Of a DNA stretch of 64,000 nucleotides, positions 9,082-17,719 are shown piece after piece. The position numbers and the translations under genes were made by a program. Source of the stretch: Bacteroidota bacterium (GTDB lineage Bacteria; Bacteroidota; JABWAT01). Location of the stretch: NCBI GenBank assembly GCA_023151185.1, contig JAKLJL010000001.1, positions 496,001 through 560,000 on the forward strand. The letters are read 5' to 3'. Numbering within the stretch: the stretch's first letter is position 1; every line of letters begins with the position of its first letter. The notes under the pieces are model-generated. The model had not been told where the DNA came from. It ran no database searches and was given only the letters and a program-made list of their open reading frames with translations.

Positions 9082-10503
9082 ATGGGAAATCCAACCGGAT
9101 TTATAGAAACCGCCCGGCGGGATGCCGGAAACAGACCGGTGCACGAACGGCTGAATGATTACGGAGAAGTTGAACAAACCCTGGCTGATGATGAACGGCA
9201 GCTTCAGGCCTCAAGGTGCATGGACTGCGGAATTCCGTTTTGCCAGTACTCCTGCCCGGTGGGAAACACCATGCCGGAATGGCAGGATGCGGTGTACAGG
9301 GGAAACTGGCAGGAAGCCTCAGACAGTCTTCATTCGACCAATAATTTCCCTGAATTTACCGGACGGGTCTGCCCGGCCCTCTGCGAAAAAGGCTGTGTTC
9401 TGAATATTCATGAAGAAGCCGTGACGATCCGGGAAAATGAATGTGCGGTTATTGAAAAGGCCTTTTCGCTCGGTCTTGTAACCCCACAGATCCCCGGGAA
9501 ACGGACAGGAAAAACAGTCGCAGTTATCGGATCCGGACCTGCCGGAATGGCCTGTGCAGATCTTCTGAACAAATGGGGTCACACCGTTACCCTGTTCGAA
9601 AAAAATGAAGCCGTCGGCGGGTTGCTTCGTTTCGGGATCCCGGATTTTAAATTAACCAAATCCGTTATCGACCGCCGGGCCGCTCTTCTTCAACAGGAAG
9701 GGTTGATCATCCGGACAGGTGTTCATGCCGGTATCGATATTTCTGCCGCAGATCTTTTAAACGGGTTTGATGCCGTTGCCATTGCCATCGGTGCGATGAA
9801 ACCCCGTGATCTTACTGTTGAAGGCCGCAATCTGAACGGTATTTATTTTGCCATGGACTATCTAACCCAGCAAAACAGGGTCAATGCCGGACAGTTTATT
9901 CCAGACGAAGACCGGATTTTGGCGAAGGACAAACATGTGCTGGTGATTGGCGGCGGTGATACCGGTTCTGACTGTGTGGGAACGGCAAACCGCCAGAAAG
10001 CAAAATCGGTCACCCAGATTGAAATTCTTCCCAAACCATCAGAAAAACGGACAGATGATCACCCCTGGCCGTACTGGCCGTTTACTCTGAAAACCTCAAC
10101 TTCCCATGAAGAAGGGTGTGACCGCCACTGGAATTTAACCACCAAACGGTTCTCAGGTGAAAACGGATCTGTTCAACAGGTCGAAGTTGCTCAGGTTTCC
10201 TGGGATAAAGAGGCATCCGGGCGCCTGGTCATGACGGAACTTGCCGGTTCTGAACGGACTCTCCGGGCGGATCTGGTTTTCCTTGCCCTCGGTTTTGTTC
10301 ACCCTGTTCAGGAAGGATTGCTTCAGGGATTGAATGTTGCTCTTGACGGACGGGGAAATGTTCAGGCCGGTGCGGATAAAATGACCTCAGTTTCAAAGGT
10401 CTTTGCAGCCGGTGATGCGGTCAGAGGTCCTTCTCTGGTGGTTCATGCGATTGCGGAAGGACGAAAAATGGCCGAATCCATCCACCGTTTTCTTGAGGGT
10501 TAA
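9082..10503 (+). CDS. gltD: Glutamate synthase small subunit
   Basis: 473 residues. Supplies electrons from NADPH through FAD and two 4Fe-4S clusters to GltB. The N-terminal cysteines (CMDCGIPFCQYSCPVGN and CPALCEKGC, about residues 45-105) bind the clusters. GSGPAGMACAD (about 150-160) is the FAD-binding Rossmann motif, GGGDTGSDC (about 290-300) the NADPH site, and the C-terminal AAGDAVRGPSLVVHAI closes the FAD fold. It lies downstream of gltB on the same strand; the 242-base gap leaves room for a separate promoter. Confidence 0.96.
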   Translation: MGNPTGFIETARRDAGNRPVHERLNDYGEVEQTLADDERQLQASRCMDCGIPFCQYSCPVGNTMPEWQDAVYRGNWQEASDSLHSTNNFPEFTGRVCPALCEKGCVLNIHEEAVTIRENECAVIEKAFSLGLVTPQIPGKRTGKTVAVIGSGPAGMACADLLNKWGHTVTLFEKNEAVGGLLRFGIPDFKLTKSVIDRRAALLQQEGLIIRTGVHAGIDISAADLLNGFDAVAIAIGAMKPRDLTVEGRNLNGIYFAMDYLTQQNRVNAGQFIPDEDRILAKDKHVLVIGGGDTGSDCVGTANRQKAKSVTQIEILPKPSEKRTDDHPWPYWPFTLKTSTSHEEGCDRHWNLTTKRFSGENGSVQQVEVAQVSWDKEASGRLVMTELAGSERTLRADLVFLALGFVHPVQEGLLQGLNVALDGRGNVQAGADKMTSVSKVFAAGDAVRGPSLVVHAIAEGRKMAESIHRFLEG

Positions 10504-10610
10504 GTTCTGAACTGGCTGATTGAACCGGATCTTTGAACCTGAATCTGGCCATGTGCTTTATTCTGACAGCATAATTTTTTATTTTCAAAGATTTTTACCG
10601 GATCCGGAAT

Positions 10611-12059
10611 ATGAATCATCCCAAATATGAAGCGGTCATCGGCCTCGAAGTCCATGCACAGCTTTCCACCAAAACCAAGATTTTCTGCGGTTGTTCGACC
10701 AAATTCGGGGCTGCTCCCAACAGCCAGGTCTGCCCGGTTTGTTTGGGGATGCCGGGGGTTCTTCCGGTACTCAATGAAAAAGTTGTTGAATATGTGATCC
10801 GCATGGGACTTGCCCATGACTGTGAGATTGCAGAGAAATCAACCTTTGCCCGTAAGAACTATTTCTATCCGGATCTGCCCAAAGGATACCAGATTTCCCA
10901 GTATGAAGATCCTATCTGTGCCAACGGAACCGTCCGGTTTAAACTGGAAGACGGAACCGAAAAATCTGTCAGACTGATGCGGATTCACATGGAAGAGGAT
11001 GCCGGTAAGTCACTTCACGACCAGCATCAGGATACGTTTGTGGATCTGAACCGGGCCGGAACGCCGCTGATTGAAATTGTCTCGATGCCTGATATTAAAA
11101 CTGCCGAGGAAGCCGGTGCCTATCTGACCAAGCTCCGGCAAACCGTCCGGTATCTGGAAATCTGCGACGGAAATATGGAAGAAGGCTCACTTCGCTGCGA
11201 TGCAAATGTCTCGGTCATGCTGAAAGGTTCAACGGTTTTTGGTACCCGTACAGAACTTAAAAATCTGAACTCGATCAAGTTTGTTGAAAAGGCAATCGAA
11301 GCCGAAATAGCCCGTCAGATTGATATTATTGAAGAGGGCGGCAAAATTATTCAGGCGACCATGCTGTATGATCCGCACCGGAACGAGACCCGGGTTATGC
11401 GGACGAAGGAAAATGCGCACGATTACCGGTACTTCCCCGATCCTGATCTGGTTATGGTTCACGTCACGCCTGACCGGATTGATTCGGTACGGAATAATAT
11501 GCCTGAACTTCCCGACCAGAAACAGGCCCGCTTAATCAGCCAATATTCAATTCCTGCCTATGATGCAGAAGTCCTTTCTGCTGATAAAGAACTGGCGGCT
11601 TATTACGAGGCCGTCTGCAGAGAAACTTCCGATTATAAAGCAGCTTCAAACTGGGTAATGGGTGAAGTCATGCGGGTGATGAAGGAAAAACTGCTTTCAA
11701 TTGGTGAATTCAGCCTGTCATCCTCCCAGATTGCCGGAATCGTCAATCTGATTAAAGACGGTAAAATCAGTACCACAATCGGGAAACAACTGTTCGAAGA
11801 ACTTCTGGCAAACGGCGGTAATCCTGCCGAAGTCGTTGAAGCCAAAGGCTGGATTCAGGTTTCGGATACAGGTGCAATTGAAGCTGTGATCGACGAAATC
11901 ATTGCAGCAAACCCTGGCCAGGTGGCAGAATTTCTGTCGGGAAAGGATAAACTGTTCGGGTTTTTTGTCGGACAGACTATGAAGGCGATGAAAGGCAAAG
12001 GAAATCCGAAAGTGATCAACGATTTGCTGGTGCAGAAACTTGAAGCGTTGAAAAAATAA
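10611..12059 (+). CDS. gatB: Asp-tRNA(Asn)/Glu-tRNA(Gln) amidotransferase subunit B
   Basis: 482 residues. Subunit of the GatCAB enzyme that amidates mischarged Glu-tRNA(Gln) and Asp-tRNA(Asn). The start [23 protein letters not shown] is diagnostic. A CGC plus CPVC pattern (about residues 24-46) forms the zinc site. The central cradle domain contains LRCDANVS and TELKNLNS, and the C-terminal helical YqeY-like tail binds tRNA. gatA and gatC are not in the window. A GC-rich hairpin follows the stop. Confidence 0.97.
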   Translation: MNHPKYEAVIGLEVHAQLSTKTKIFCGCSTKFGAAPNSQVCPVCLGMPGVLPVLNEKVVEYVIRMGLAHDCEIAEKSTFARKNYFYPDLPKGYQISQYEDPICANGTVRFKLEDGTEKSVRLMRIHMEEDAGKSLHDQHQDTFVDLNRAGTPLIEIVSMPDIKTAEEAGAYLTKLRQTVRYLEICDGNMEEGSLRCDANVSVMLKGSTVFGTRTELKNLNSIKFVEKAIEAEIARQIDIIEEGGKIIQATMLYDPHRNETRVMRTKENAHDYRYFPDPDLVMVHVTPDRIDSVRNNMPELPDQKQARLISQYSIPAYDAEVLSADKELAAYYEAVCRETSDYKAASNWVMGEVMRVMKEKLLSIGEFSLSSSQIAGIVNLIKDGKISTTIGKQLFEELLANGGNPAEVVEAKGWIQVSDTGAIEAVIDEIIAANPGQVAEFLSGKDKLFGFFVGQTMKAMKGKGNPKVINDLLVQKLEALKK

Positions 12060-12091
12060 CAATACGAAATTTCCCCCCACCGTTCTGCAAT

Positions 12092-12121
12092 CCGGATCCG
12101 GTCAGTCCCGGATCCGGTTTG
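12092..12121 (+). terminator. Terminator after gatB
   Basis: Two copies of the self-complementary decamer CCGGATCCGG (12092-12101 and 12108-12117) separated by TCAGTC form a 10-bp stem followed by TTTG. The T-tract is short, so efficiency is uncertain. Confidence 0.6.
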
Positions 12122-12282
12122 ATCCCTTTCCTTCCGGCTGAGTTGTCTTTTCCTTTCTGGTGTTCAACCGGTTTTCTTTACCTGAATGGCCGATTCCCCC
12201 TGATTGCTTCCCGGGTCAGGTGTTACCAGGCAAATTTGAGCCCGTTTCAGTGGCTGAATGGAAAGATGTCTGGCTGATGGGT

Positions 12283-12299
12283 ATATTATTGAATAATAT
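12283..12299. promoter_or_regulatory. AT-rich palindrome, possible operator
   Basis: ATATTATT-G-AATAATAT is a perfect 17-base palindrome located 27 bases upstream of the predicted -35 box at 12326. Position and symmetry suit a dimeric regulator; the regulator is unknown. Confidence 0.4.
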
Positions 12300-12325
12300 C
12301 CGAATAAAATATTGTTTAATTCAGT

Positions 12326-12354
12326 TTGACAGGATAATGTGCGTTGAGTATTTT
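12326..12354 (+). promoter_or_regulatory. Sigma70-like promoter for the trans-sulfuration gene
   Basis: TTGACA (12326-12331), 17-base spacer, TATTTT (12349-12354); the predicted start of transcription is about 30 bases before the ATG at 12390. Confidence 0.5.
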
Positions 12355-12389
12355 TCCAGCCGAATAAATTTTAATCCGAAAGCTGTCTC

Positions 12390-13529
12390 ATGAAATTCAA
12401 AACTCTTGCCGTTCATGCCGGTGTTGCAAAAGATACGGCCTATAACAGTGTGATCACCCCAATTTACCAAACCTCAACCTTCCGGTTCGAGGGTATTGGT
12501 CAGACAAAGGGGTTTGATTACACCCGGTCCGGAAATCCAACCCGGACTGCCCTTGAAGAAAATCTGGCTGCACTTGAAGGCGGAATATTGGCTCGGGCTG
12601 TCGCAACCGGGATGGTAGCCATTCAGACGGTACTGCATCTGCTGAAAGCCGGTGATCACCTGATCTGCACACAGGATTGTTATGGCGGAACTGAACGGCT
12701 TTTGAGGTTGTACACCTCACTTTATGGGATTGAGGTCAGTTTTATCGACCTGAACCGGGAAAGCGAACTCGAAGCATCACTCAGAAAAACCACAAAAATG
12801 GTTTGGATAGAAACCCCCAGCAATCCGCTGATGAATGTAACCGACATCCGGAAGGTAACCGGGTTTGCCCGTAATCACGGAATTTTAACGGTTGCGGATA
12901 ACACCTTTCTGTCACCGGTTTTCCAGAAACCGCTTGAACTTGGCGCTGATCTGGTCATCCATTCAACTACGAAATACCTGAACGGCCACAGTGATGTTGT
13001 CGGTGGTGCCGTTATCACAGCAGATCCTGTTCTTGCAGACCGGATATCCTACCTGGTTAATGCACTGGGTGTGGCTCAGGCCCCGTTTGATTCCTGGCTG
13101 GTCCTCCGCGGGATTAAAACCCTTGCCCTCCGGATGAAACAGCATGAAGAAAATGCACTTGCAGTTGCCCGGTTCCTCGACCAGCACCCTTCCGTAAAAA
13201 AGGTTAACTATCCGGGACTGCCCGGCCATTCCGGATATGAAACGGCGAAAAGCCAGCAATCCGGTTTCGGCGGAATGCTCTCCTTTGAGGTTGATGGAGA
13301 TTTGGAAAAAGTTAACCGGATTCTCAGTTCAACCCGTCTCTTCAGCTTGGCGGAATCGCTGGGCGGGATAGAATCCCTGATTTGCCACCCGGCTACGATG
13401 ACTCACGCCTCGATGGATCCTGAACTGCGGGAAAAAGCAGGTATTACCCAGCCGGTCATCCGGCTTTCTGTCGGGATAGAGGATGCTGAGGATTTGATTG
13501 CGGATCTGAAACAGGCGCTTTCAGCCTGA
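12390..13529 (+). CDS. PLP-dependent cystathionine gamma-synthase or gamma-lyase
   Basis: 379 residues, the usual length for the Cys/Met-metabolism PLP family. Lys195 in HSTTKYLNGHSDVVGG is the cofactor-binding lysine; TRSGNPTR near residue 50 and the C-terminal SLGGIESL and SVGIED are family signatures. Sequence alone does not separate cystathionine gamma-synthase (methionine synthesis) from gamma-lyase (cysteine synthesis); both are plausible. The gene stands alone with its own predicted promoter and a possible upstream operator. Confidence 0.88.
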   Translation: MKFKTLAVHAGVAKDTAYNSVITPIYQTSTFRFEGIGQTKGFDYTRSGNPTRTALEENLAALEGGILARAVATGMVAIQTVLHLLKAGDHLICTQDCYGGTERLLRLYTSLYGIEVSFIDLNRESELEASLRKTTKMVWIETPSNPLMNVTDIRKVTGFARNHGILTVADNTFLSPVFQKPLELGADLVIHSTTKYLNGHSDVVGGAVITADPVLADRISYLVNALGVAQAPFDSWLVLRGIKTLALRMKQHEENALAVARFLDQHPSVKKVNYPGLPGHSGYETAKSQQSGFGGMLSFEVDGDLEKVNRILSSTRLFSLAESLGGIESLICHPATMTHASMDPELREKAGITQPVIRLSVGIEDAEDLIADLKQALSA

Positions 13530-13580
13530 ACGCTGAAACCTTAGTTTCCCATTAATTTTAATCCGGATAGGCTCCTCTGG

Positions 13581-13612
13581 TTTGTCAGTGTTTCCGGAAT
13601 GGCCTACTTTTG
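13581..13612 (+). promoter_or_regulatory. Bacteroidota-type promoter for tpiA
   Basis: TTTG (13581-13584), 20-base spacer, TACTTTTG (13605-13612), matching the TTTG / TAnnTTTG pattern known for Bacteroides housekeeping promoters. It lies 44 bases upstream of the tpiA ATG. Confidence 0.5.
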
Positions 13613-13655
13613 CACCGGTTTTAAATACTCACTTAGTTTAAAGGAATAAATTCAC

Positions 13656-14408
13656 ATGCCGAAAACGATTATCGCCGGTAACTGGAAAATGAACAAAACC
13701 CTGTCTGAGTCCGTTCAACTGGCTTCGGATGTTGTAAAATCTGCCGGTAAAGCAAGTCCGGGTGTTGAACTCGTGGTATGTCCGGTTTTTACTCATATCG
13801 AAGCTGTAAAGGAAGTGATCAAGGGAAGCCCTGTTAAGCTTGGGGCCCAGAATTGCTATCCGGCAGACTCGGGTGCCTACACCGGCGAAGTATCGGGTTC
13901 AATGCTCAAGGCAATTGGTGTGGATTATGTGATTCTTGGGCACTCAGAACGGCGTCAGTATTTCCATGAAACGAATGAATTTATCAACAAGAAAATTCAT
14001 CATGTTCTGGCTCACGGCATGAAGCCAATCTATTGTGTCGGTGAACTGCTTGAAGAACGGGAAAAGGGTATTACTCCTGCAGTTGTAACCGAACAGATTG
14101 AAAAAGGTTTGGCCGGAATCACCCCCGACCAAATGAAAAATGTGGTTATCGCCTATGAGCCGGTTTGGGCTATCGGAACCGGTAAAGTGGCAACCCCTGA
14201 ACAAGCCAATGAAGTTCATCTTCTCATCAGAAACCTGCTGGTAAAACTTGCCGGTGAAGCCGGTAAAGAGGTTACCATTCAGTATGGCGGATCCATGAAA
14301 CCGGATAATGCCGGGGAACTTCTGGCCCAATCCGAAATCAATGGCGGACTGATTGGCGGGGCCGCACTGAAAGCCGATGATTTTCTGGCCATTGTGTCAG
14401 CAAAATAA
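13656..14408 (+). CDS. tpiA: Triosephosphate isomerase
   Basis: 250 residues, typical length. Interconverts dihydroxyacetone phosphate and glyceraldehyde-3-phosphate in glycolysis. Visible active-site elements: N9-x-K11 in GNWKMN, the catalytic histidine in LGHSERR (about residue 96), the catalytic glutamate and flexible loop in YEPVWAIGTGK (about 167-177), and the phosphate-binding YGGS and GGLIGGAAL near the end. AAAGGA lies about 12 bases upstream of the ATG. Monocistronic: predicted promoter before it and a strong terminator after it. Confidence 0.98.
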   Translation: MPKTIIAGNWKMNKTLSESVQLASDVVKSAGKASPGVELVVCPVFTHIEAVKEVIKGSPVKLGAQNCYPADSGAYTGEVSGSMLKAIGVDYVILGHSERRQYFHETNEFINKKIHHVLAHGMKPIYCVGELLEEREKGITPAVVTEQIEKGLAGITPDQMKNVVIAYEPVWAIGTGKVATPEQANEVHLLIRNLLVKLAGEAGKEVTIQYGGSMKPDNAGELLAQSEINGGLIGGAALKADDFLAIVSAK

Positions 14409-14430
14409 TCCGGGTTTTTCTGTCTTTTAC

Positions 14431-14454
14431 GGGGCCTTCGGGCCCCTTTTTTTT
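14431..14454 (+). terminator. Strong Rho-independent terminator after tpiA
   Basis: GGGGCC-TTCG-GGCCCC, a 6-bp all-GC stem capped by a UUCG tetraloop, followed by eight T residues. Confidence 0.93.
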
Positions 14455-14564
14455 GGGATCCGGTCGTCTGGCTTGATTCCGTTTTATTATCCTGCTACCT
14501 TTTCTGCACAGGATCGGGGAATTTTTCCTGCCGGAATTCCTGTTGAGTCTCACGGACAGGTTTT

Positions 14565-15062
14565 ATGCAGGTTCTGATCTTGAATCAAAATTATGAAGCC
14601 GTTTCAGTTACCGACGAAACCAAGGCGTTTCTGCTGGTCTGGCTGAATAAAGCTGAAATGCTCGAATCCTACGATCATCTTGTTCTGAAAACGGTCAGCC
14701 GATCGTACCCGGTTCCCAGCATCATCAAGCTGAAACGGTATGTTGCAATTCCGTACCGGACCATTCTTCTCTCCAGGAAAAACGTCCTCAGGCGGGATAA
14801 TCACCGGTGCCAGTACTGCCAGACCGTCGCACCTGATCTGACGGTTGATCATGTGATCCCACGGGCTGCCGGCGGGCAGGATTCCTGGGAAAATCTGGTT
14901 GCAGCCTGCCGGAAATGCAATCATAAGAAGGGAAACCGCACGCCTGAGCAGGCAGGAATGAAACTTCTGAATAAGCCGTTCAAACCAAATTATGTCCTGT
15001 TTCTGAGGCAAAACATGGTTAAAATTCATGAAAAGTGGAAGCCCTATTTATTTCTGTCCTGA
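14565..15062 (+). CDS. HNH endonuclease family protein
   Basis: 165 residues. The C-terminal half carries a zinc-bound HNH nuclease fold: CQYC, then DHVIPRAAGG, then N-LVAACRKCNHKKG (about residues 83-126). The N-terminal ~75 residues (VLILNQNYEAVSVTDETKAFLLV) match the extension of a widespread stand-alone HNH protein common in free-living bacteria. It is a solitary gene between tpiA and trpS with no restriction-modification, phage or toxin partner nearby. Nuclease activity is inferred from the motif; the biological role of this subfamily is poorly known. Confidence 0.85.
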   Translation: MQVLILNQNYEAVSVTDETKAFLLVWLNKAEMLESYDHLVLKTVSRSYPVPSIIKLKRYVAIPYRTILLSRKNVLRRDNHRCQYCQTVAPDLTVDHVIPRAAGGQDSWENLVAACRKCNHKKGNRTPEQAGMKLLNKPFKPNYVLFLRQNMVKIHEKWKPYLFLS

Positions 15063-15265
15063 AAATGTGTAATATTGCAGGTCAATTTCTTTTTCCGGCA
15101 TTCCAGGGGCTCCAAATTCCACCAACCTGTTCCCGTTACGCTCAGTATCATCCTTCGGGACAGCTTATACAGCCGGTTTGACCAAAAAATTTCCAGAATT
15201 TAGTCCGGATTCAGGTTCCGGTGATAGATAAATTTGTTTTCCGAAACACAAAACCTTTTTAATTC

Positions 15266-16243
15266 ATGAAAAAAACGATTCTTTCCGGTATGAGACCTAC
15301 CGGCAGGCTGCATATTGGCCATTATGTCGGTGCACTTGAAAATTGGGTTTCACTCCAGGGGGATTATCAGAATTACCATCTTGTTGCCGACCTTCACGTT
15401 CTGACGACCACCACCACCACGACTTCAATTGATGCTCATACTCTGGAAATGGTGATGGACTGGATTGCTGCGGGAATTGATCCCGAAAAAAGCCCCATGT
15501 TCAGACAGAGCCAGATTAAAGAGCATTCTGAATTATTTCTTATTTTCTCGATGCTGATCACCAAGGCCCGTCTGGAGCGGAACCCGACTCTGAAGGAACA
15601 GGTTCGTGATCTTGAAATTGACAATATGATCTACGGACATCTGGGCTACCCGGTTCTTCAGGCCGCAGATATTCTGCTTTATAAAGGTAACCTGGTTCCT
15701 GTGGGAGAAGATCAGTTATCCCATATTGAAATTACCCGGGAAATAGCCCGGAAATTCAATCAGGAATTTGGTCCGGTTTTTCCGGAACCAGAACCGAAAC
15801 TGACTAAATTCAGCCGGCTGCCCGGCCTGGATGGCAAGGCAAAGATGTCGAAATCACTGGGCAATACGATTTATCTGTCGGATAAGCCCGAAGATATCGC
15901 TGCCAGTCTCAAGAAAGCGGTTACCGATACCTCCAAGATCCGGAAAAACGACCCCGGTCATCCGGAAGTCTGCACTGTCTTTACCTACCACCAGAAATTC
16001 AATCCGGCTGAAACGGAATCCATTGCCGCAGATTGCCGGACTGGAATTTTAGGGTGTGTGGACTGCAAGAAACGGTGTTCGGCGGCAATTTCTGATTTCT
16101 TTGCCCCGGTGAGGGAACGCCGGGCGCCGTATGAAGCCAACCCGGGTCTGGTCAGAGAGATTCTTGCAGAGGGTGAGACCAAAGCACGGAAAGTCGCAGC
16201 AGAAACCATGCATCAGGTTCATGATGCCATGAAAATAGGCTGA
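15266..16243 (+). CDS. trpS: Tryptophanyl-tRNA synthetase with putative [4Fe-4S] motif
   Basis: 325 residues, the usual length. Class I signatures HIGHY (about residues 17-21) and KMSKS (about 194-198) are intact. Cys236, Cys257, Cys264 and Cys267 are spaced C-x20-C-x6-C-x2-C, close to the C-x22-C-x6-C-x2-C that binds a 4Fe-4S cluster next to the anticodon site in Thermotoga maritima TrpRS. A stretch of Thr residues (about 49-54, ACC/ACG repeats) replaces the more usual short segment there. The stop overlaps the scpA ATG by one base, so this gene heads the downstream chain. TAAATTTG at 15229-15236 could be a -7 promoter element, but no clear partner box was seen. Confidence 0.96.
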   Translation: MKKTILSGMRPTGRLHIGHYVGALENWVSLQGDYQNYHLVADLHVLTTTTTTTSIDAHTLEMVMDWIAAGIDPEKSPMFRQSQIKEHSELFLIFSMLITKARLERNPTLKEQVRDLEIDNMIYGHLGYPVLQAADILLYKGNLVPVGEDQLSHIEITREIARKFNQEFGPVFPEPEPKLTKFSRLPGLDGKAKMSKSLGNTIYLSDKPEDIAASLKKAVTDTSKIRKNDPGHPEVCTVFTYHQKFNPAETESIAADCRTGILGCVDCKKRCSAAISDFFAPVRERRAPYEANPGLVREILAEGETKARKVAAETMHQVHDAMKIG

Positions 16244-17013
16244 TGTACAAAGTTTCACTGGATCATTTCGAGGGACCTCTCGATTTGCTGCTGTTTTTTA
16301 TCCGCCGTGATGAGATAAATATTTACGATATTCCCATCGCCCGGATAACCAATGAATTCCTGGAGTATGTGCACTATATCAGGCAGCTTGATCTGGAACT
16401 GGCCAGCGATTTCATCTATATGGCGGCTTACCTTCTCAGCATTAAGGCGAAGATGATGCTGCCGGCTGAACCCGGTGAAGACGGTGAAATTGAAGATCCC
16501 AGAACTGAACTGACCGCCTTACTGCTCGAGCACAGTCAGTTTAAGGAAGCTGCCGGGTCCTTCCAGACCCTGGAGGATGACCGGAACCTGTATGCGTCAA
16601 GGCTGAACTTTTCTGAAGAGAAAAAAATGGCCGAAACCAATGCAGACCCCGGACTTGATATCCTGCTCGAAAATGTAACCCTGTTTGATCTGATGGTGGT
16701 TTACCGGAAAGTAATCCAGAACACCCCCAGAATTACCGTCCACGAAATTAAAAAGATCAGTGTGACCATTGAAGATCAGATCTCGGTCGTTCAGGACTGG
16801 CTGACCCGGAAGGACCGTTTTTCATTCAGCGACCTGATTACCGGGATTCAGGAAAAAATTGTGGTCATTATTACGTTTCTGGCGATTCTTGAATTGACAA
16901 AACTGCAAAAAATAACCCTTTACATTCCGGATTCCCTGTCAGATTTTTACGTGGTAAAACGGACGGAATCCGAAGAAGATATCACCGGAGAAATATCGAC
17001 CTATGGCGGATGA
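16243..17013 (+). CDS. scpA: Segregation and condensation protein A (kleisin)
   Basis: 256 residues. ScpA bridges SMC heads and recruits ScpB in chromosome condensation and segregation. The N-terminus YKVSLDHFEGPLDLLLFFIRRDEINIYDIPIARITNEFLEY-like segment and LASDFIYMAAYLLSIKAKMMLP are diagnostic of the family; the C-terminal winged helix (FSDLITGIQEKIVVIITFLAILEL) contacts the SMC head. The start overlaps the trpS stop by one base, and the stop lies inside the scpB start, implying translational coupling. smc itself is not in the window. Confidence 0.95.
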   Translation: MYKVSLDHFEGPLDLLLFFIRRDEINIYDIPIARITNEFLEYVHYIRQLDLELASDFIYMAAYLLSIKAKMMLPAEPGEDGEIEDPRTELTALLLEHSQFKEAAGSFQTLEDDRNLYASRLNFSEEKKMAETNADPGLDILLENVTLFDLMVVYRKVIQNTPRITVHEIKKISVTIEDQISVVQDWLTRKDRFSFSDLITGIQEKIVVIITFLAILELTKLQKITLYIPDSLSDFYVVKRTESEEDITGEISTYGG

Positions 17014-17719
17014 TATCCTGATTCCCCAAACCGATACTACCGACGATTTATTCGTTCCCGACGATCAACTGCTTCCGGTAGTCGAAGCGTTGATTTTTGC
17101 TTCAGAATTTCCGGTATCGCTCGAAAACCTGAAATCCCTTCTGGATGAAGAATATGCCGTTCTGGGTGGTTCAGGAGTGCCTGCCGGCCGGATTGTCGAA
17201 GTCATTGACCGCCTGAACCGGAGTTATGAGGACCACCGGCGGGCGTTCAGAATCCGTCAGATTGCCGATGGATATCAGCATACAACCGATGAGGCTCTTG
17301 CCGGATGGGTTGCAAAGCTGTACCGGAACCGTCAGAATAAAAAAATCAATCAGTCGGCACTCGAAACCCTGGCCATCATTGCCTACAAGCAACCCATTTC
17401 AAAACCTGAAATTGAAAATATCCGCCGGGCCTCGGCCGATTATTCAGTCAAGATTCTGCTCGAACGGAATCTGATAACCGTCGTCGGGCGGGCTGAAACC
17501 GTCGGGAAACCCCTTCTTTACGGAACTACCCGTGAATTCCTGCTGCATTTCGGATTAAAATCGATTACTGAGCTTCCTAAACTCAGAGAGATCTCAGAAA
17601 TCATTCAGGATGACGAATTTGAATTTGAACAACAGATGAGAATCAAAATGGACGATCAGGAGACTGAACCCCGGTCCGATGATTCTCCGGAGCCAAATAA
17701 TGAACAGACCCAATCGTAA
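17003..17719 (+). CDS. scpB: Segregation and condensation protein B
   Basis: 238 residues. Partner of ScpA in the SMC-ScpAB condensin. Two winged-helix domains follow a short acidic N-terminus (about 1-20): LLPVVEALIFASEFPVSLENL opens the first, and the second contains the signature ALETLAIIAYKQPISKPEIENIR (about 118-140). The C-terminal 35 residues are acidic and polar, probably disordered, a common feature. It overlaps scpA by 11 bases and rluB by 20 bases. Confidence 0.95.
   Translation: MADDILIPQTDTTDDLFVPDDQLLPVVEALIFASEFPVSLENLKSLLDEEYAVLGGSGVPAGRIVEVIDRLNRSYEDHRRAFRIRQIADGYQHTTDEALAGWVAKLYRNRQNKKINQSALETLAIIAYKQPISKPEIENIRRASADYSVKILLERNLITVVGRAETVGKPLLYGTTREFLLHFGLKSITELPKLREISEIIQDDEFEFEQQMRIKMDDQETEPRSDDSPEPNNEQTQS

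Larger units (their letters stand above)
12060..12389 (+). other. Intergenic region before the trans-sulfuration gene
   Basis: Holds the gatB terminator, an AT-rich palindrome and a sigma70-like promoter, each listed separately. An open frame at 12160-12393 runs through these elements, has no family resemblance and is taken as chance. Confidence 0.5.

Noticed and set aside
12160-12393. 77-residue open frame before the trans-sulfuration gene
   Set aside because: It runs across the predicted operator and promoter, lacks a ribosome binding site, resembles nothing known and ends on the next start codon.
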